Below, piece after piece: positions 9,526 through 21,489 of a DNA stretch of 64,000 bases. The position numbers and the translations under genes were made by a program. The DNA is taken from contig JBBBDQ010001156.1 of NCBI GenBank assembly GCA_037127315.1, positions 2,204,001 through 2,268,000 on the forward strand, read 5' to 3'. The DNA comes from Ascarosepion bandense. Taxonomy: Eukaryota; Mollusca; Cephalopoda; Sepiida; Sepiidae. The notes beneath the pieces are model-generated. The model was not told the origin of the DNA and did not search any database. It saw nothing but the letters and a program-made list of their open reading frames with translations. Each line of letters opens with the position of its first letter. Within the stretch, counting starts at the first letter, position 1.

Positions 9526-10970
9526 TTATATACTGATAACGATTACCTGTTGACTAATAAGATTTGGATAAAAAGCCAAGATTTTAAAAGATGGGGGATA
9601 GGATGAGAACGAAGAATGACTGATCAAAAAATGTGAACGAGTATGACCTGTGTGGAAATAACGAGAAAAATTGGAAAATAAAAAAACAAAAAATATTTTA
9701 GTTGGAAAGAATATGAAATTATTATAGATAATGAAATTAGGATTAATGGAAGGTCGCTGTGTGGAAACGAGGCGCCAAAAAAAAAAAAAAACAATAACAA
9801 AAAACGAATAGGATAATAAAGGCTGGGACATTGCAAATGAGATTGACAAGGAGAAGAAAAACACGTATGAATTAATAACCGGACAAGAAATGAATAGGAT
9901 ATGAAAAGAATCGAAACAGCTTAGGAAGGAAGGAAGGAAGGAAGGAAGGAAGGAAGGAAGGAAGGAAGGACGGATAAATAAATAATTCAGAATAGAAAAC
10001 CTTTAACCGAAAGAAAGATTTACGAAGAAAGTATGATGGGAATGAAACGGAGATAAAAATAAAGATAAAAACAACCAGGCGATGAATTAGAGAGAAGAAT
10101 AGAAAAGTGAGAGAGAAAAGGGAAAGAAAAAAATATGGATTGTTAATATTAGGGAAGGAATCAGACGAAAATGAGAGAAACAATATTCAGAATATAGTAA
10201 ATAGACAGGAAAACAGTAAAACAAGAAAAAAGAATGTGAAAAAAGCGTAGGAATGAAAAGAAAAACAAATCGAATAATAATAAGTGAAAAACAACATGGA
10301 AACAAATATCCCAGAGGAAGAAAACTGAAAAATGAATGAATGAAAAAGAAAGAAATGTTTTGATGAAACGATAAAGAAAAAATATGAAACAAAAAAAAAA
10401 CTTAAAGTACCTAAAAAAAAGAAAATAAGATTATCATATAAACCAATAAAAGATACAAAAACAAAGAAAAAAGAAAGAGAAAGAAAAAATGAAAAAGAAA
10501 GAAACAAAAAGAAAATAAAAGAAGAGGATACTTTAATGATAATATGAAAAGAATCGAAAGGATGAGAGAAAAATATGAAAAAATAACTTGAAATACCTCA
10601 CAAAAAAGAAAATAACATTATCATATAAACCAATAAAAGAAACAAAGACAAAAAAAAAGAAAGAGAAAGAAGAAACAAAAAAGAAAGAAAGTAAAAGAAA
10701 AGAGGATACTTTAATGATAATATATAATGAGAGAGAAATAAATGCAGATAGAAGGAAAGACAAGAATATCTAAATAAAAGAAAGAAAGATAATAATACGA
10801 AAAGGTTACTATAACGAAGGAAAGCGAAAGAAATTTAGACGGAAAGAAAGAAAAGATATATAAAGAGAAACTAGAATTTTAAATAAGAAGAAAAAAAAGA
10901 AATATTATTTAAAGGATCGTATAAAATGGAGAGCAACAGAAATAACTGGTAAAAACAATGAGGTAAAATT
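9526..10970. repeat. Purine-strand low-complexity region with (AAGG)n and tandem duplication
   Basis: The plus strand is almost entirely A and G. A regular (AAGG)n tract is at 9923-9971. Positions ~10383-10551 and ~10573-10730 are a tandem duplication sharing attatcataaaccaataaa and gaggatactttaatgataat. Long minus-strand frames here encode only F/S/L-rich low-complexity peptide and are not genes. Confidence 0.85.
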
Positions 10971-10972
10971 AG

Positions 10973-11285
10973 CTTACGGCCATATCACCTTGATTGCACC
11001 GGTTCTTGCTCGATCACCGAAGTTAAGCAACGTTGCTCCTGGTCAGTACTTAGATGGGTGACCGCTTGAGAATACCAGTTTCTGTAAGAGTTTAGTGACA
11101 GATGTGCGTTGTGGTGCAGTGGATATCGCCTCAGAAAGAAAAGCCGAGTTCGAATTTCTGTTGAATACCTTGCATTCACTTAAGCACTGGTACCCTTGGG
11201 AAAGATATTAATCCGTCTCTTCCTTCCAGTTATGGGTTAAATAACAGGGTAGGACTTGGGGACCCTGCCCTTAAAAACAAATCCC
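10973..11285 (+). mobile_element. 5S-headed SINE-A
   Basis: Positions 10973-11089 are recognisably 5S rRNA-like. They start CTTACGGCCATA and contain AAGTTAAGCAACG and GTACTTAGATGGGTGACCG, and end with CTGTAAG, which pairs with the start. Ten bases later the SINE-A head begins (A-box-like TGGTGCAGTGG, B-box-like GAGTTCGAATTTC), followed by the SINE-A body ccagttatgggttaaataac, truncated near 11285. This is a 5S-tRNA chimera with two potential internal pol III promoters. Several invariant 5S positions differ, so it is not a working 5S gene. Confidence 0.8.
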
Positions 11286-11760
11286 AATGAATCTTGTTAC
11301 ACGAAAAGTATTAGTAGACAAAGATTTATATAAAAACAACAATTGTTGAAAGAAAAAGGTATTACCTGCAATAAATGACCCGCCGTGGTTGATATGGCAT
11401 TAGAACAAAAAGGAAGATGAATAAGGAATAAGTGGGAGAAATAAAAAAGTAGGAAAGAGAATGAGAAAATGATTATAAAGAAAATATAAATTTAATGAAT
11501 TAACGAATCAAAGACGAAAAATGCAAAGAGAAGTCGTGAAAAAAAAAAACAGTTTTTTTAACCAGAAAATATTTTTTAGATTGTAAGAATTGTCGCAGGA
11601 AAATAATAGCATCGTGCTAAAAGTCTTACTAATTAATCCATATCTAGGGGGACATAATATAGAGGTATAACTTTCCCAATTGTATTTGCACCGCAAATGA
11701 ATATAACAAACCGAACTGGAATTGGAATCCATTTTGCTACTGCACATCCAAACTTGGTAT
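11286..11760. other. Non-genic region
   Basis: AT/purine-rich. No gene or named repeat is visible. Confidence 0.4.
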
Positions 11761-11856
11761 TCATAAACGGTCACCCATCTAGGTACTGACCAAGTTCAAC
11801 TTTGCTTAACTTCGATAATCGTATGAACCAGTGTTTCCATGTGATATGTCCGTAAG
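11761..11856 (-). mobile_element. 5S-derived SINE head fragment
   Basis: The complement reads 5S-like sequence (acggtcacccatctaggtac, ctttgcttaacttcg on the plus strand are complements of the 5S internal control region). No clear tRNA-like part is preserved. Orientation is opposite to the copy 700 bp upstream. Confidence 0.7.
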
Positions 11857-12219
11857 TCTGATAACGCGCAGTATAAAAACTATAAAACGAGCAAAGAAAG
11901 ACGAAAAATGCAAAGGCTACAAAGAAAAATAATGTGAGAGATAAGAAAGTAAGAGACGAAATGGAAGTTTTTCTACAAGGATTTGCACCATGTACAAGGC
12001 CCGAGAGTCACACGAATTAAAAGAGATACAGAGTTAGTAGCAGAGTTTATGTGTAGAAGATAACGGTTAACTCGAGACCTGAAAAGTGATCGCATTAATG
12101 TCATACAAAGAGTGTGGCTCGAGGCAATGTGCGGGGTATGGCAGGTCTTAGAATTATTGGGTAGGTACGGTAGAATAATGGAAAGTGAATAGAGAAATTG
12201 GGGAGCCGGTATCCAAATT
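11857..12219. other. Non-genic region
   Basis: No recognisable feature. Confidence 0.35.
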
Positions 12220-12346
12220 TTATCGGGTCCATTACTTTCGCTTACGTCCTAATACCCTTGGTAACGGTATAAATCTATTTCTTCTCCCACTTCCAGTTGT
12301 GGGTAAATAATGGGATAGTCTAGGTCCTTTAGCTTTAGATGGTAGA
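12220..12346 (+). mobile_element. SINE-A body fragment
   Basis: Matches the SINE-A body (cttacg…aatacccttgg, cttccagttgtgggtaaata) without head or 3' end. It abuts the hAT target duplication. Confidence 0.55.
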
Positions 12347-12354
12347 ATCTAGAA

Positions 12355-13178
12355 CAGGCGTCGGCAGCCTTTTGGAGAGTGAGGGCCAAATGGTTATGTA
12401 GAGTCATGGAGGAGAACCATGTTATTAAATATGTAAATAAATTTTCTATGTATCTGAAGAAAGCAAGGACTCAATATAATTTGATTGTATTTAAACAATA
12501 TCTCTTATTTTACTACATGAATAAGAACAAAAAAGAACAAATGCAAGCACATTTAACAAAAAAAATATTTTACTGTAGAAATAAAACAAACTACTATCAC
12601 AATCTACAAAAAAAAAAGCAAAGTTCCTTGCTACAGACGAAATACAATTAGAAACGGTAAATGATTTAATGAGACACATGTTTCTGCTTATTGTACAATA
12701 ACTTCTCAACATCGGGTGAAATATTTGTTGATAACAGGAGCAAAAGATCATCACCCAGGTGTTCGTCACACAATCTTGTTCTCAAATGACTTTTAGTATG
12801 TTTCATTGTGAAAGAAAGTTATTCACAAGCATATGTACTTCCAAATAATGTCATCATCAGTTTCTCATTAGCCATGATGTTTTTATATTTCGGTTGAAAA
12901 CACAATTTTATATTCATTTAAAAGTGCCCGCTCACGAAAGCAATTTCACAGAAAAAGTGAAGCCGTACGCTATTTTTGGCGATCCCTACAAATAAAAAAA
13001 TAAAAATAAAAGGCATTCTCCGGGTAAAAATTTTTAAAATTTCGACGCAATATAGACTATCAATTGTCACCGGTATAGTTTACCTATATTTATATCATAT
13101 TCAGAATAAGGTAGCGGGTCGGACAAGATTCAGTCGAGGGCCGGATGTGACCCGCAGGCCGGGGGTAGCCGACCGCTG
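12355..13178 (-). mobile_element. hAT transposon, 824 bp, internally deleted
   Basis: The ends are CAGGCGTCGGCAGCC and GGGTAGCCGACCGCTG, imperfect terminal inverted repeats. A perfect 8-bp duplication ATCTAGAA lies at 12347-12354 and 13179-13186. Eight-base duplications and CAG…GTCGGC ends are typical of hAT elements. Only the C-terminal part of a transposase remains inside, so it cannot move by itself. Confidence 0.9.
12670..12960 (-). pseudogene. hAT transposase C-terminal fragment
   Basis: On the minus strand, reading from ~12880, the frame gives MTLFGSTYACE, a stop, then KSHLRTRLCDEHLGDDLLLL and a C-terminal end near KHVSH before TAA at ~12670. The FGSTYxCE and LRxRLxDEHL motifs belong to the hAT C-terminal dimerisation region. 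One in-frame stop and the absence of the DDE-bearing part show it is dead. It is the coding remnant of the surrounding 824-bp element. Confidence 0.8.
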
Positions 13179-13186
13179 ATCTAGAA

Positions 13187-13526
13187 GAATTCAAAAGTCT
13201 AAATTCGAAACCTAGAGTCGTTTGCAGAACTTATCCAGTTATTTGAATTCGGCTTACTCAAAAACTATGGATTCTTCTGCATCAGCTTTCAACATTATAA
13301 TCAAATTGTACGTGGGGTTAGTTTGGCTGCTTAATTCTGATCAATTAGCTGGATCCTGATACGTCTGTAAGTGACAGTAGGATCCTCCAAATCTGGTAGA
13401 ACTAAAGCATGTACTTTGAAAAATTTCTGTGAAACTATATATAGAGCAGAAAGAGGATTGTGACTTTTCGCCTGTGAAAAAGGCGTGGTAGTGTCGAAAA
13501 AACAATCATCACCATCGAGAATACGC
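13187..13526. other. Non-genic spacer
   Basis: No gene is visible between the hAT element and the satellite. Confidence 0.4.
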
Positions 13527-15515
13527 AGAAGCTTTTGATCTCTATGGAAACTGGAAAAGTATTTTTGATTATGGAAACTGGAAAAGTCTTCTGCGCTTTT
13601 GGACTCTATGGATACTGGAAAAGTGTTCTGGACACTTTAGAGGTTGGAAAGATCTTTTGGGCTCAATGGATAGTGGAAAGGGGTTCTGGACCCTGTAGAG
13701 GTTGGAAAGATCTTTTGAACTCAATGGATACTGGAAAATTGTTCTGGACCCTTTAGAGGTTGGAAAGATCTTTTGGACTCAATGGATACTGGAAAAGTGT
13801 TTTGGACCCTTTAGAGGTTGGAAAGATCTTTTGGACTCTATGGATAGTGGAAAAGTGTTCTGGACCCTTTAGAGGTTGGAAAGATCTTTTGGACTCAATG
13901 GATACTGGAAAAGTGTTCTGGACACTTTAGAGGTTGGAAAGATCTTTTGGACTCTATGGATAGTGGAAAAGTGTTCTGGACCCTGTAGAGGTTGGAAAGA
14001 TCTTTGAACTCAATGGATACTGGAAAATTGTTCTGGACCCTTTAGAGGTTGGAAAGATATTTTGGACTCAATGGATACTGGAAAAAGTGTTCTGGACACT
14101 TTAGAGGTTGGAAAGATCTTTTGACCTCAATGGATACTGGAAAAGTGTTCTGGACACTTTAGAGGTTGGAAAGAGCTTTTGGACTCTATGGATAGTGGAA
14201 AAGTGTTCTGGACCCTTTAGAGGTTGGAAAGATCTTTTGACCTCAATGGATACTGGAAAAGTGTTCTGGACACTTTAGAGGTTTGAAAGATCTTTTGACC
14301 TCAATGGATACTGGAAAAGTGTTCTGGACCCTTTAGAGGTTGGAAAGATCTTTTGACCTCAATGGATACTGGAAAAGTGTTCTGGACACTTTAGAGGTTG
14401 GAAAGATCTTTTGGACTCTATGGATAGTGGAAAAGTGTTCTGGACCCTGTAGAGGTTGGAAAGATCTTTTGAACTCAATGGATACTGGAAAATTGTTCTG
14501 GACCCTTTAGAGGTTGGAAAGATATTTTGGACTCAATGGATACTGGAAAAAGTGTTCTGGACACTTTAGAGGTTGGAAAGATCTTTTGACCTCAATGGAT
14601 ACTGGAAAAGTGTTCTGGACCCTTTAGAGGTTGGAAAGATCTTTTGGACTCAATGGATACTGGAAAAGTGTTTTGGACCCTTTAGAGGTTGGAAAGATCT
14701 TTTGGACTCTATGGATAGTGGAAAAGTGTTCTGGACCCTTTAGAGGTTGGAAAGATATTTTGGACTCAATGGATACTGGAAAAAGTGTTCTGGACACTTT
14801 AGAGGTTGGAAAGATCTTTTGACCTCAATGGATACTGGAAAAGTGTTCTGGACCCTTTAGAGGTTGGAAAGATCTTTTGGACTCAATGGATACTGGAAAA
14901 GTGTTCTGGACACTTTAGAGGTTGGAAAGATATTTTGAACTCAATGGATACTGGAAAAGTGTTTTGGACCCTTTAGAGGTTGGAAAGGAAAGATCTTTTG
15001 GACTCTATGGATAGTGGAAAAGTGTTCTGGACCCTTTAGAGGTTGGAAAGATATTTTGGACTCAATGGATACTGGAAAAAGTGTTCTGGACACTTTAGAG
15101 GTTGGAAAGATCTTTTGACCTCAATGGATACTGGAAAAGTGTTCTGGACCCTTTAGAGGTTGGAAAGATCTTTTGGACTCAATGGATACTGGAAAAGTGT
15201 TCTGGACCCTTTAGAGGTTGGAAAGATCTTTTGGACTCAATGGATACTGGAAAAGAGTTTTGAACTCTATAGAAACTGGAAAAGTTTTTTGGACGCTGGA
15301 AACTTGAAAAGTTTTGAACACTATAGATACTGGAAAAATCTTCTGGACTTTATGGAAACTTAAAAGGTTTTGGAAATTATGGACACTGAACAAGTCTTTT
15401 TTTGACTCTATGGATATTAGAAAAGTCTTCTGGAGTCTATGGAAACTTGAAAATCTTTTAGCCTTTATGGAAAATGGAAAAGTCTCTTGGGCTCTACGGA
15501 TACTAGGAAAGAGAA
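13527..15515 (+). repeat. Satellite 1: 58-bp unit built of two 29-bp halves
   Basis: About 34 copies of a 58-bp unit. Each unit has half a (tggaaagatcttttgg…atggatac) and half b (tggaaaagtgttctgg…tagaggt), which are 29-bp variants of one ancestor. Outer edges (13530-13620 and 15250-15500) contain single diverged 29-bp monomers, while the centre is a homogeneous a-b dimer array. That is the usual sign of unequal exchange homogenising the middle. Units vary in ccctttag versus cactttag and caatgg versus ctatgg. The 58-bp period shifts frame, so short frames inside are not genes. Confidence 0.95.
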
Positions 15516-16406
15516 AACTGGTCAAGGAATGAAGAAACATATTTAATTATAAATGAATGAAGAAGAATGAGGATGTTTTCAGGAAAATGCCAAACCAAAG
15601 AGTAGCAATAAACAAAGAAATTAATAAACAAATTAAAGGGTGACACGGAATGAGCCTGGTATGCGAAGGAAAAGACAAAAATACGAAATACTGAACAAAT
15701 TCGAAAGATAAAAAAAATAATTCTTGCAAAAATGATCAGTGGGAATTAAAAAGAGAAATAAAAAAGTAACACTAATAGAAAACGAAAATTGTATTACATT
15801 AATGAAAACGATAAGAGTGAACTAACAAGTTTGACACTGGTAACACTCAGAAAATTACAAAGAAATATCAAATGATATGAAGAGACAAACGGCGCGAAAT
15901 GAAGTGATGCAGCCAGAAAATTGTCGGCGAGCATTAAATGGGATTATTAAAGTAGTTATCGCCCGTGTCCCGCCACGGGAAAATAATATCACCGTCCCAC
16001 GTCAGCGACCAGAATGTCTCTTATACTCCGCTAACCATCCCAGCCAACCTTCAACCACATCTCCATCGGCTTCTCTACACCTCTCACCTAATTACTGATA
16101 GTTATCAAGACAATAAAAAGGAGTTAGCTCTGGCCCCTTAGGTCTTTCTTTCACTAATTTTTCGCCCCGTCTACGATGGCAACATTCTGCTCATATTGAA
16201 TAAAGAAAAAAATGTTTAAAAAAAAAAAGGAAAATAATTTCGTCTATTTTTTTGTATTTTCCCACACACCCGAATTCGCCAAAGACAAATATCAATGGAA
16301 AATAAATTTTTCGTCGTTTCTGGAAGTAGTCGCCCGTCTGCGACGATACAGCGAGCATTTTTCTTGTCGGTTTGTGACAATCACCCACCCATCATAGCCG
16401 CAGTTG

Positions 16407-16443
<37 letters not shown>

Positions 16444-16661
16444 GAGAGAGTGGGGGAGAGCATTATGGTAACTGATACAAAATTACAGTGTAATTAAATC
16501 ACAAAATAATCGCATTCGTTTCTACAGCATTTGCTTTGTTTTCATTCATTTTATTTCCAGAGAGTTTATCCTTGTTTTTTTTAAACATTTCTCTTTACAT
16601 TAAAGATTTGTCTTCATTCTCATTACACGTTCTCACCAACATGTCGCCCTTTCAGTTCTTT

Positions 16662-16709
<48 letters not shown>

Positions 16710-16984
16710 CCCTCTACTTCTTTTAATCATTTTGTCTCCCTATTGCTCTCCCTGTCCAGTATCTTCTCTCGATTTCTATTAATGTATGTCTATTATTTCA
16801 GCTTATTTAAACAGTATTAAGATTTGCAAATCTGTTCGTTTGCTTTGTCAGTAAATAATGGACTTTTTAGCTCAGATACAACATATCTTAAAAGATAACA
16901 ATGCCGAGCGGTCTAAATGTAAAGCAGACTAGAAAGAACAGTGGCTTCTCCTCCCAATAGGGACGCATCATTGCATATTTTCTT
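15516..16984. other. Non-genic region with (GT)n and (CT)n
   Basis: A (GT)n tract lies at ~16411-16437 and a (CT)n tract at ~16668-16705. Short frames at 15877-16098 and 16212-16397 show no recognisable domain. No transposon is recognised. Confidence 0.4.
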
Positions 16985-17222
16985 TATTAAGGTTTCTGGG
17001 TAGAAGATATTCCCGCAGTAGGTTGGCATTACTTTCTGCGTTAGACTGGTTGCCGACCAAGGCTACAGAACCTAATTTCTCTTGCTGTTTAACTCACAGC
17101 TAGAGGGAGAAGCGACGGATTCATACCTTTTCCAAGGGCATTTGCGCGTAAGTGAATGCAACGATTTCAAATGGAATTCGAACTCGTTTTTCAGATTTCT
17201 CGTTCCGAGCCGATATCCACAG
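16985..17222 (-). mobile_element. SINE-A, single copy
   Basis: Minus strand shows the head (gttccgagccgatatccac complement), B-box-like GAATTCGAACTC complement, body and part of the 3' region (ttcccgcagtaggttgg). The extreme 3' end is missing or diverged. Confidence 0.8.
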
Positions 17223-17865
17223 AAACATGGTAAATATACACGGTTTCAAATAAAAGCCAAATATGCCGTTTATTGTAAATACGGTTATTCACTAAAAATA
17301 ACACTTAAAATAATTTTTAAAAAAAAGTCAGGCTTAAAAAAATTCATTAATTCTTTAGAAATTTCTTTGTTTATGATTCGGATACTAAATAGAGAATTTT
17401 TAAAAAATTATTTCAAACACACTGAAATAACTAGGAATCAGGAAGTTGTTGAATGCTAAACAGTATGAGAAATACTACTATTTAAGAGCGAGGTAAAACA
17501 AAGAATAATAATTTAGGAAACCGAAGATAACAATAGACATTGCTTTTAATTTTTTTTAAAAAAAAGGGCCTGAAACTGAGATGCCAGGCCAAGACTAATA
17601 ACATTGCAGATCATTCTTTGGATTATATCTAGAGGCTTTACATATGTACCAGAAGCACTGGACTATATATTTGGACATTTGTGCATTCCTGAAAGTGGTA
17701 GACAGAATATTGCTGGGTTGTGATGTTCTCTGTGACCAAGCAGTCTAAAAGAAATTGGATCAAATAACGGTTGGTAACATATGTAACGGGAAAACTGTCT
17801 TGCTAAAGATTACTGTACATTTTTTCCTGCTTCAAATAAAACGGTTTGCAATGTACAGTAATATC
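17223..17865. other. Non-genic region
   Basis: AT-rich. The frame at 17082-17459 begins inside SINE-A and has no recognisable domain, so I do not call it. Confidence 0.4.
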
Positions 17866-19252
17866 GGGTTTGGATGCGCATTGCGATGCAATGGATATGG
17901 GGTTTTGGATGAGCATTGCGATGCAATGGATATCGGGTTTGGATGTGCATTGCGATGCAATGAATATCGGGTTTTGGATGTGCATTGCGATGCAATGGAT
18001 ATCGGGTTTGGATGTGCATTGCGATGCAATGGATATCGGGTTTGGATGTGCATTGCGATGCAATGGATATCAGGTTTTGGATGTGCATTGCGATGCAATG
18101 GATATCGGGTTTTGGATGTGCATTGCGATGAAATGGATATCGGGTTTGGATGTGCATTGCGATGAAATGGATATCGGGTTTGGATGTGCATTGCGATGCA
18201 ATGGATATCCGGTTTGGATGTGCATTGCGATGAAATGGATATCAGGTTTTGGATGTGCATTGCGATGAAATGGATATCGGGTTTTGGATGTGCATTGCGA
18301 TGAAATGGATATCGGGTTTGGATGTGCATTGCGATGAAATGGACATCGGGTTTGGATGTGCATTGCGATGCAATGGATATCGGGTTTTGGATGTGCATTG
18401 CGATGCAATGGATATCGGGTTTGGATGTGAATTGCGATGCAATGGATATCAGGTTTGGATGTGCATTGTGATGAAATGGATATCGGGTTTTGGATGTGCA
18501 TTGCAATGAAATGGATATCGGGTTTGGATGTGCATTGCGATGAAATGGACATCGGGTTTGGATGTGCATTGCGATGCAATGGATATCGGGTTTTGGATGT
18601 GCATTGCGATGCAATGGAGATCGTGTTTGGATGTGCATTGCGATGCAATGGATATCAGGTTTTGGATGTGCATTGCGATGAAATGGATATCGGGTTTGGA
18701 TGTGCATTGCGATGCAATGGATATCGGGTTTTGGATGTGCATCGCGATGCAATGGATATCGGGTTTGGATGTGCATTGCGATGAAATGGATATCGGGTTT
18801 GGATGTGCATTGCGATGAAATGGATATCCGTTTTGAATGTGCATTGCGATGCAATGGATATCGGGTTTGGATGTGCATTGCGATGCAATGGATATCGGGT
18901 TTGGATGTGCATTGCGATGCAATGGATATCGGGTTTTGGATGTGCATTGCGATGAAATGGATATCAGGTTTTGGATGTGCATTGCGATGAAATGGATATC
19001 GGGTTTTGGATGTGCATTGCGATGAAATGGATATCGGGTTTGGATGTGCATTGCGATGAAATGGACATCGGGTTTTGGATGTGCATTGCGATGAAAATGG
19101 ATATCGGGTTTGGATGTGCATTGCGATGCAATGGAGATCGGGTTTGGATGTGCATTGCGATGCAATGGATATCGGGTTTGGATGTGCATTGTGATGCAAT
19201 GGACATCGGGTTTTTGATGTGCATTGCGATGCAATGGATATCGGATTTGGAT
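17866..19252 (+). repeat. Satellite 2: 34/35-bp unit derived from the SINE-A head
   Basis: About 40 copies of a 34/35-bp unit containing TGGATGTGCATTGCGATGCA followed by AATGGATATCGGG. Units come in gatgcaat and gatgaaat types and with TTT or TTTT before GG. The unit aligns with the first ~30 nt of SINE-A (ggatgtgcgttgtggtgcag then tggatatcgg), with only about four substitutions in 26 aligned bases. A SINE-A copy in the same orientation abuts the array at 19253. Minus-strand frames up to 455 codons exist because the unit has no stop in any minus frame. They are a by-product of the repeat. Confidence 0.9.
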
Positions 19253-19520
19253 GTCCATTATCGTGGTGCGGTTAATACCTTCTTGGAACGAGAAAGTAGA
19301 GAGCCGAATACGAATTCTAATTAAATTCTTTGCCCTTGGGAAAACTATTCTACCTCTAACTATGGGTTAAATATCAGACCAGATTAGTTTCTGTAGCTAA
19401 CTAGTCTACCACAGAAAGTAATGGCAACCTACAGCGCGAGAATCTTCTGCCCAGTCAGATATGCCTCTTTCGAGACATGATTTCCCAAGTGTGTATCACA
19501 TAGGGCGCTTAACTATCTGG
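19253..19520 (+). mobile_element. SINE-A abutting satellite 2
   Basis: Starts cgtggtgcggttaata, a mutated A-box region, and continues with the body (ctatgggttaaatatcag, cagaaagtaatggcaacct) to the 3' region (tttcgagacatgat…tgtatcaca). It is the likely source of the satellite. Confidence 0.8.
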
Positions 19521-20158
19521 TATTTGTTTTGCACTGGATTACTCTAGGTAAACATATAATAATTATGGCCGATAGTGTACGTCGGGATATTGATGATACT
19601 TATTGGATCAAAACCTGATATTTTATAAATCAAGAAATAAATATAAAAACGAATAAAATAAATGTTCTTGATAAAATTCATGCGTTATATATTACTAATT
19701 TACTTTCTGATATTTCACTGAAGCAAAATGTTGTTTTAAAATCGTGGTGTTTTTAATAAAAATGCTATTAACATCCATCAAATTACCTTGACAAATATTC
19801 ATTCTTTTCTCGAATAATCGATTCGTAAAACGAGAGCAGTAAATGACCAATCAGAACCTGACAGAATGTTTAAATTTGTTCGAGAGTTTTGAGCTTACTT
19901 GTACTGTTCTTCCAGTATATTCCTGGTTATAACGATAAACTACATCCGGCAGCATGGTAGCTTAACTTGGAACAGAGATTTTATCGAGCGTGGAACCACC
20001 GCTTAATTGCTGTTGTTCTTAGGTCCACTCTGGCGCGAGGTGGTAGCGCCTATTATGATCCTTGCTATTGGCAAATCGCGATCGCTCACTCCCACCAAAA
20101 AGAAAAGATTAAAAAGTATAAAAATGCATTTGTCTATATTTCTGAGATGAGATACCAT

Positions 20159-20247
20159 TTATACTATTTATATTATTCGGACTATTATCCTCATCTTTGT
20201 TGCCACAAAGATGAGAACAATAGTCTGAATAGTGGAAATAGTGTATA
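20159..20247. repeat. Foldback hairpin with ~42-nt arms
   Basis: The arm containing cggactattatcctcatc and ttgt is followed by loop tgcc and the complementary arm (acaaagatgagaacaatagt). One arm also occurs alone near 391-437. This is probably a foldback or MITE-like piece. The rest of 19521-20282 holds no recognised gene. Confidence 0.65.
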
Positions 20248-20282
20248 TAAACACATTTTATAGTGAAAACACTAACAATACA

Positions 20283-20775
20283 TCTATTATAAATGAAACT
20301 TTGTGTGTGTGTATCCGTTACATATAGACTCCGAAACGGCTGAACCGATTTTCTTGAAAATTTACACAGTCGTACTACAAGCGTCTACGAGTGTTCTTAG
20401 CTAGTATTAGTAGTGTCGAGGTACACCCGATAAATATCAAAAATCGATAATCGACAAAATCGGGTTATAAAAGGAGTGGTCCGATTTTAATCAAATTTGA
20501 TACACTCATAGACAAAGATATAAGAAACGATATTCAGAAGTTTTAAGGTTGCAGTTCTTACAATAGTACATAAAATCGATAATATATATATATTAAAGGC
20601 AAGATGTTTGTGTGTGTGTGTCTGTTTATCTGTCTGTATATCCTTTATACAAATACACAATTTTTATACGATTCTCATCAAACTTCATACATGTATTCTT
20701 TAGTCTGAGCTCCAGGACCATGGATTAGTTTTAAAGCTTTCATTACACCCGAGCAACGCCGGGCCATACTGCTAG
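20283..20775 (+). mobile_element. Hel-N Helitron-like element 1
   Basis: Starts TCTATTATAAATG after A and ends in CTAG before T, the A|T target of Helitrons. The 3' end has hairpin CCCG-agcaacgc-CGGG nine bases before CTAG. The interior carries the ccgaaacggctgaaccgatt block found in all four copies. It has no Rep/helicase, so it is non-autonomous. It is 493 bp. Confidence 0.8.
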
Positions 20776-21489
20776 TTTTATATAAATGAATGACCAACGA
20801 TTGTAATGAATTCACCAAAATTCTTTTAAAATACTACCAAACAAGAAACATAAAGAACTTTCATGACATATCCTATAATTTCTGAAATGAAACTGTATTT
20901 CAAAATATAGTTTCAACGAAACACACGTCACTGCCTCTAGTAATCATATCCACAAAAATATGTATATGCACAAAACTGTATATCATCGACTCTGTATTCA
21001 TTTCTGAAAGCAGAATAACATATATCATTTTATGACTTCCAAGTTCACCCCCCAAATTTAATTTCGGCATTAAATGACCCATAAGGAATTAATACATTGT
21101 TAAACAGACAAATCAAATCAACTTTCCTGTGTAAGATAATTTAGAAACCATAAAAGCTATAGCAACTGTCATTTGCTAAAATGAAGAATTTCTGATCGCC
21201 TTTCGGTATTCTCAAATGACCATGAATGCAAAATGGTCAACAATAGCGATTATTATAAACTGGTAATAACTCTTGTACTATTTAAAGACGCAAAGCCATA
21301 ATATCGTTTCTGCAATATCAAGCAAATCTCTAATGAAATGGTGGTAGTAGAAAAACAAAATTACTACTGGTTCCCTGATTGATAACCCTCGCTGTATTCA
21401 GTATTAGATTGGCTACCTGAAAACAATGTGTTTCCTTAGTTCAGGTCATCTGAACACTTCCGACCAGACGAAAAGCTAAGAACGAAGAT
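20776..21489. other. Non-genic region
   Basis: No recognised feature. Confidence 0.4.

Noticed and set aside
10973..11089. Functional 5S rRNA gene
   Set aside because: Diverged at conserved positions, fused to a SINE head and present in several damaged copies. No pol III terminator directly after it.
17832..19199. 455-codon open frame on the minus strand with HRNAHPNPIS-type repeats
   Set aside because: It is a translation of satellite 2. The 34-bp unit has no stop in any minus frame, so long frames are automatic. The repeat is explained by the SINE head.
13527..19252. CRISPR array
   Set aside because: The repeats are contiguous satellites without unique spacers in what is clearly eukaryotic repeat DNA.
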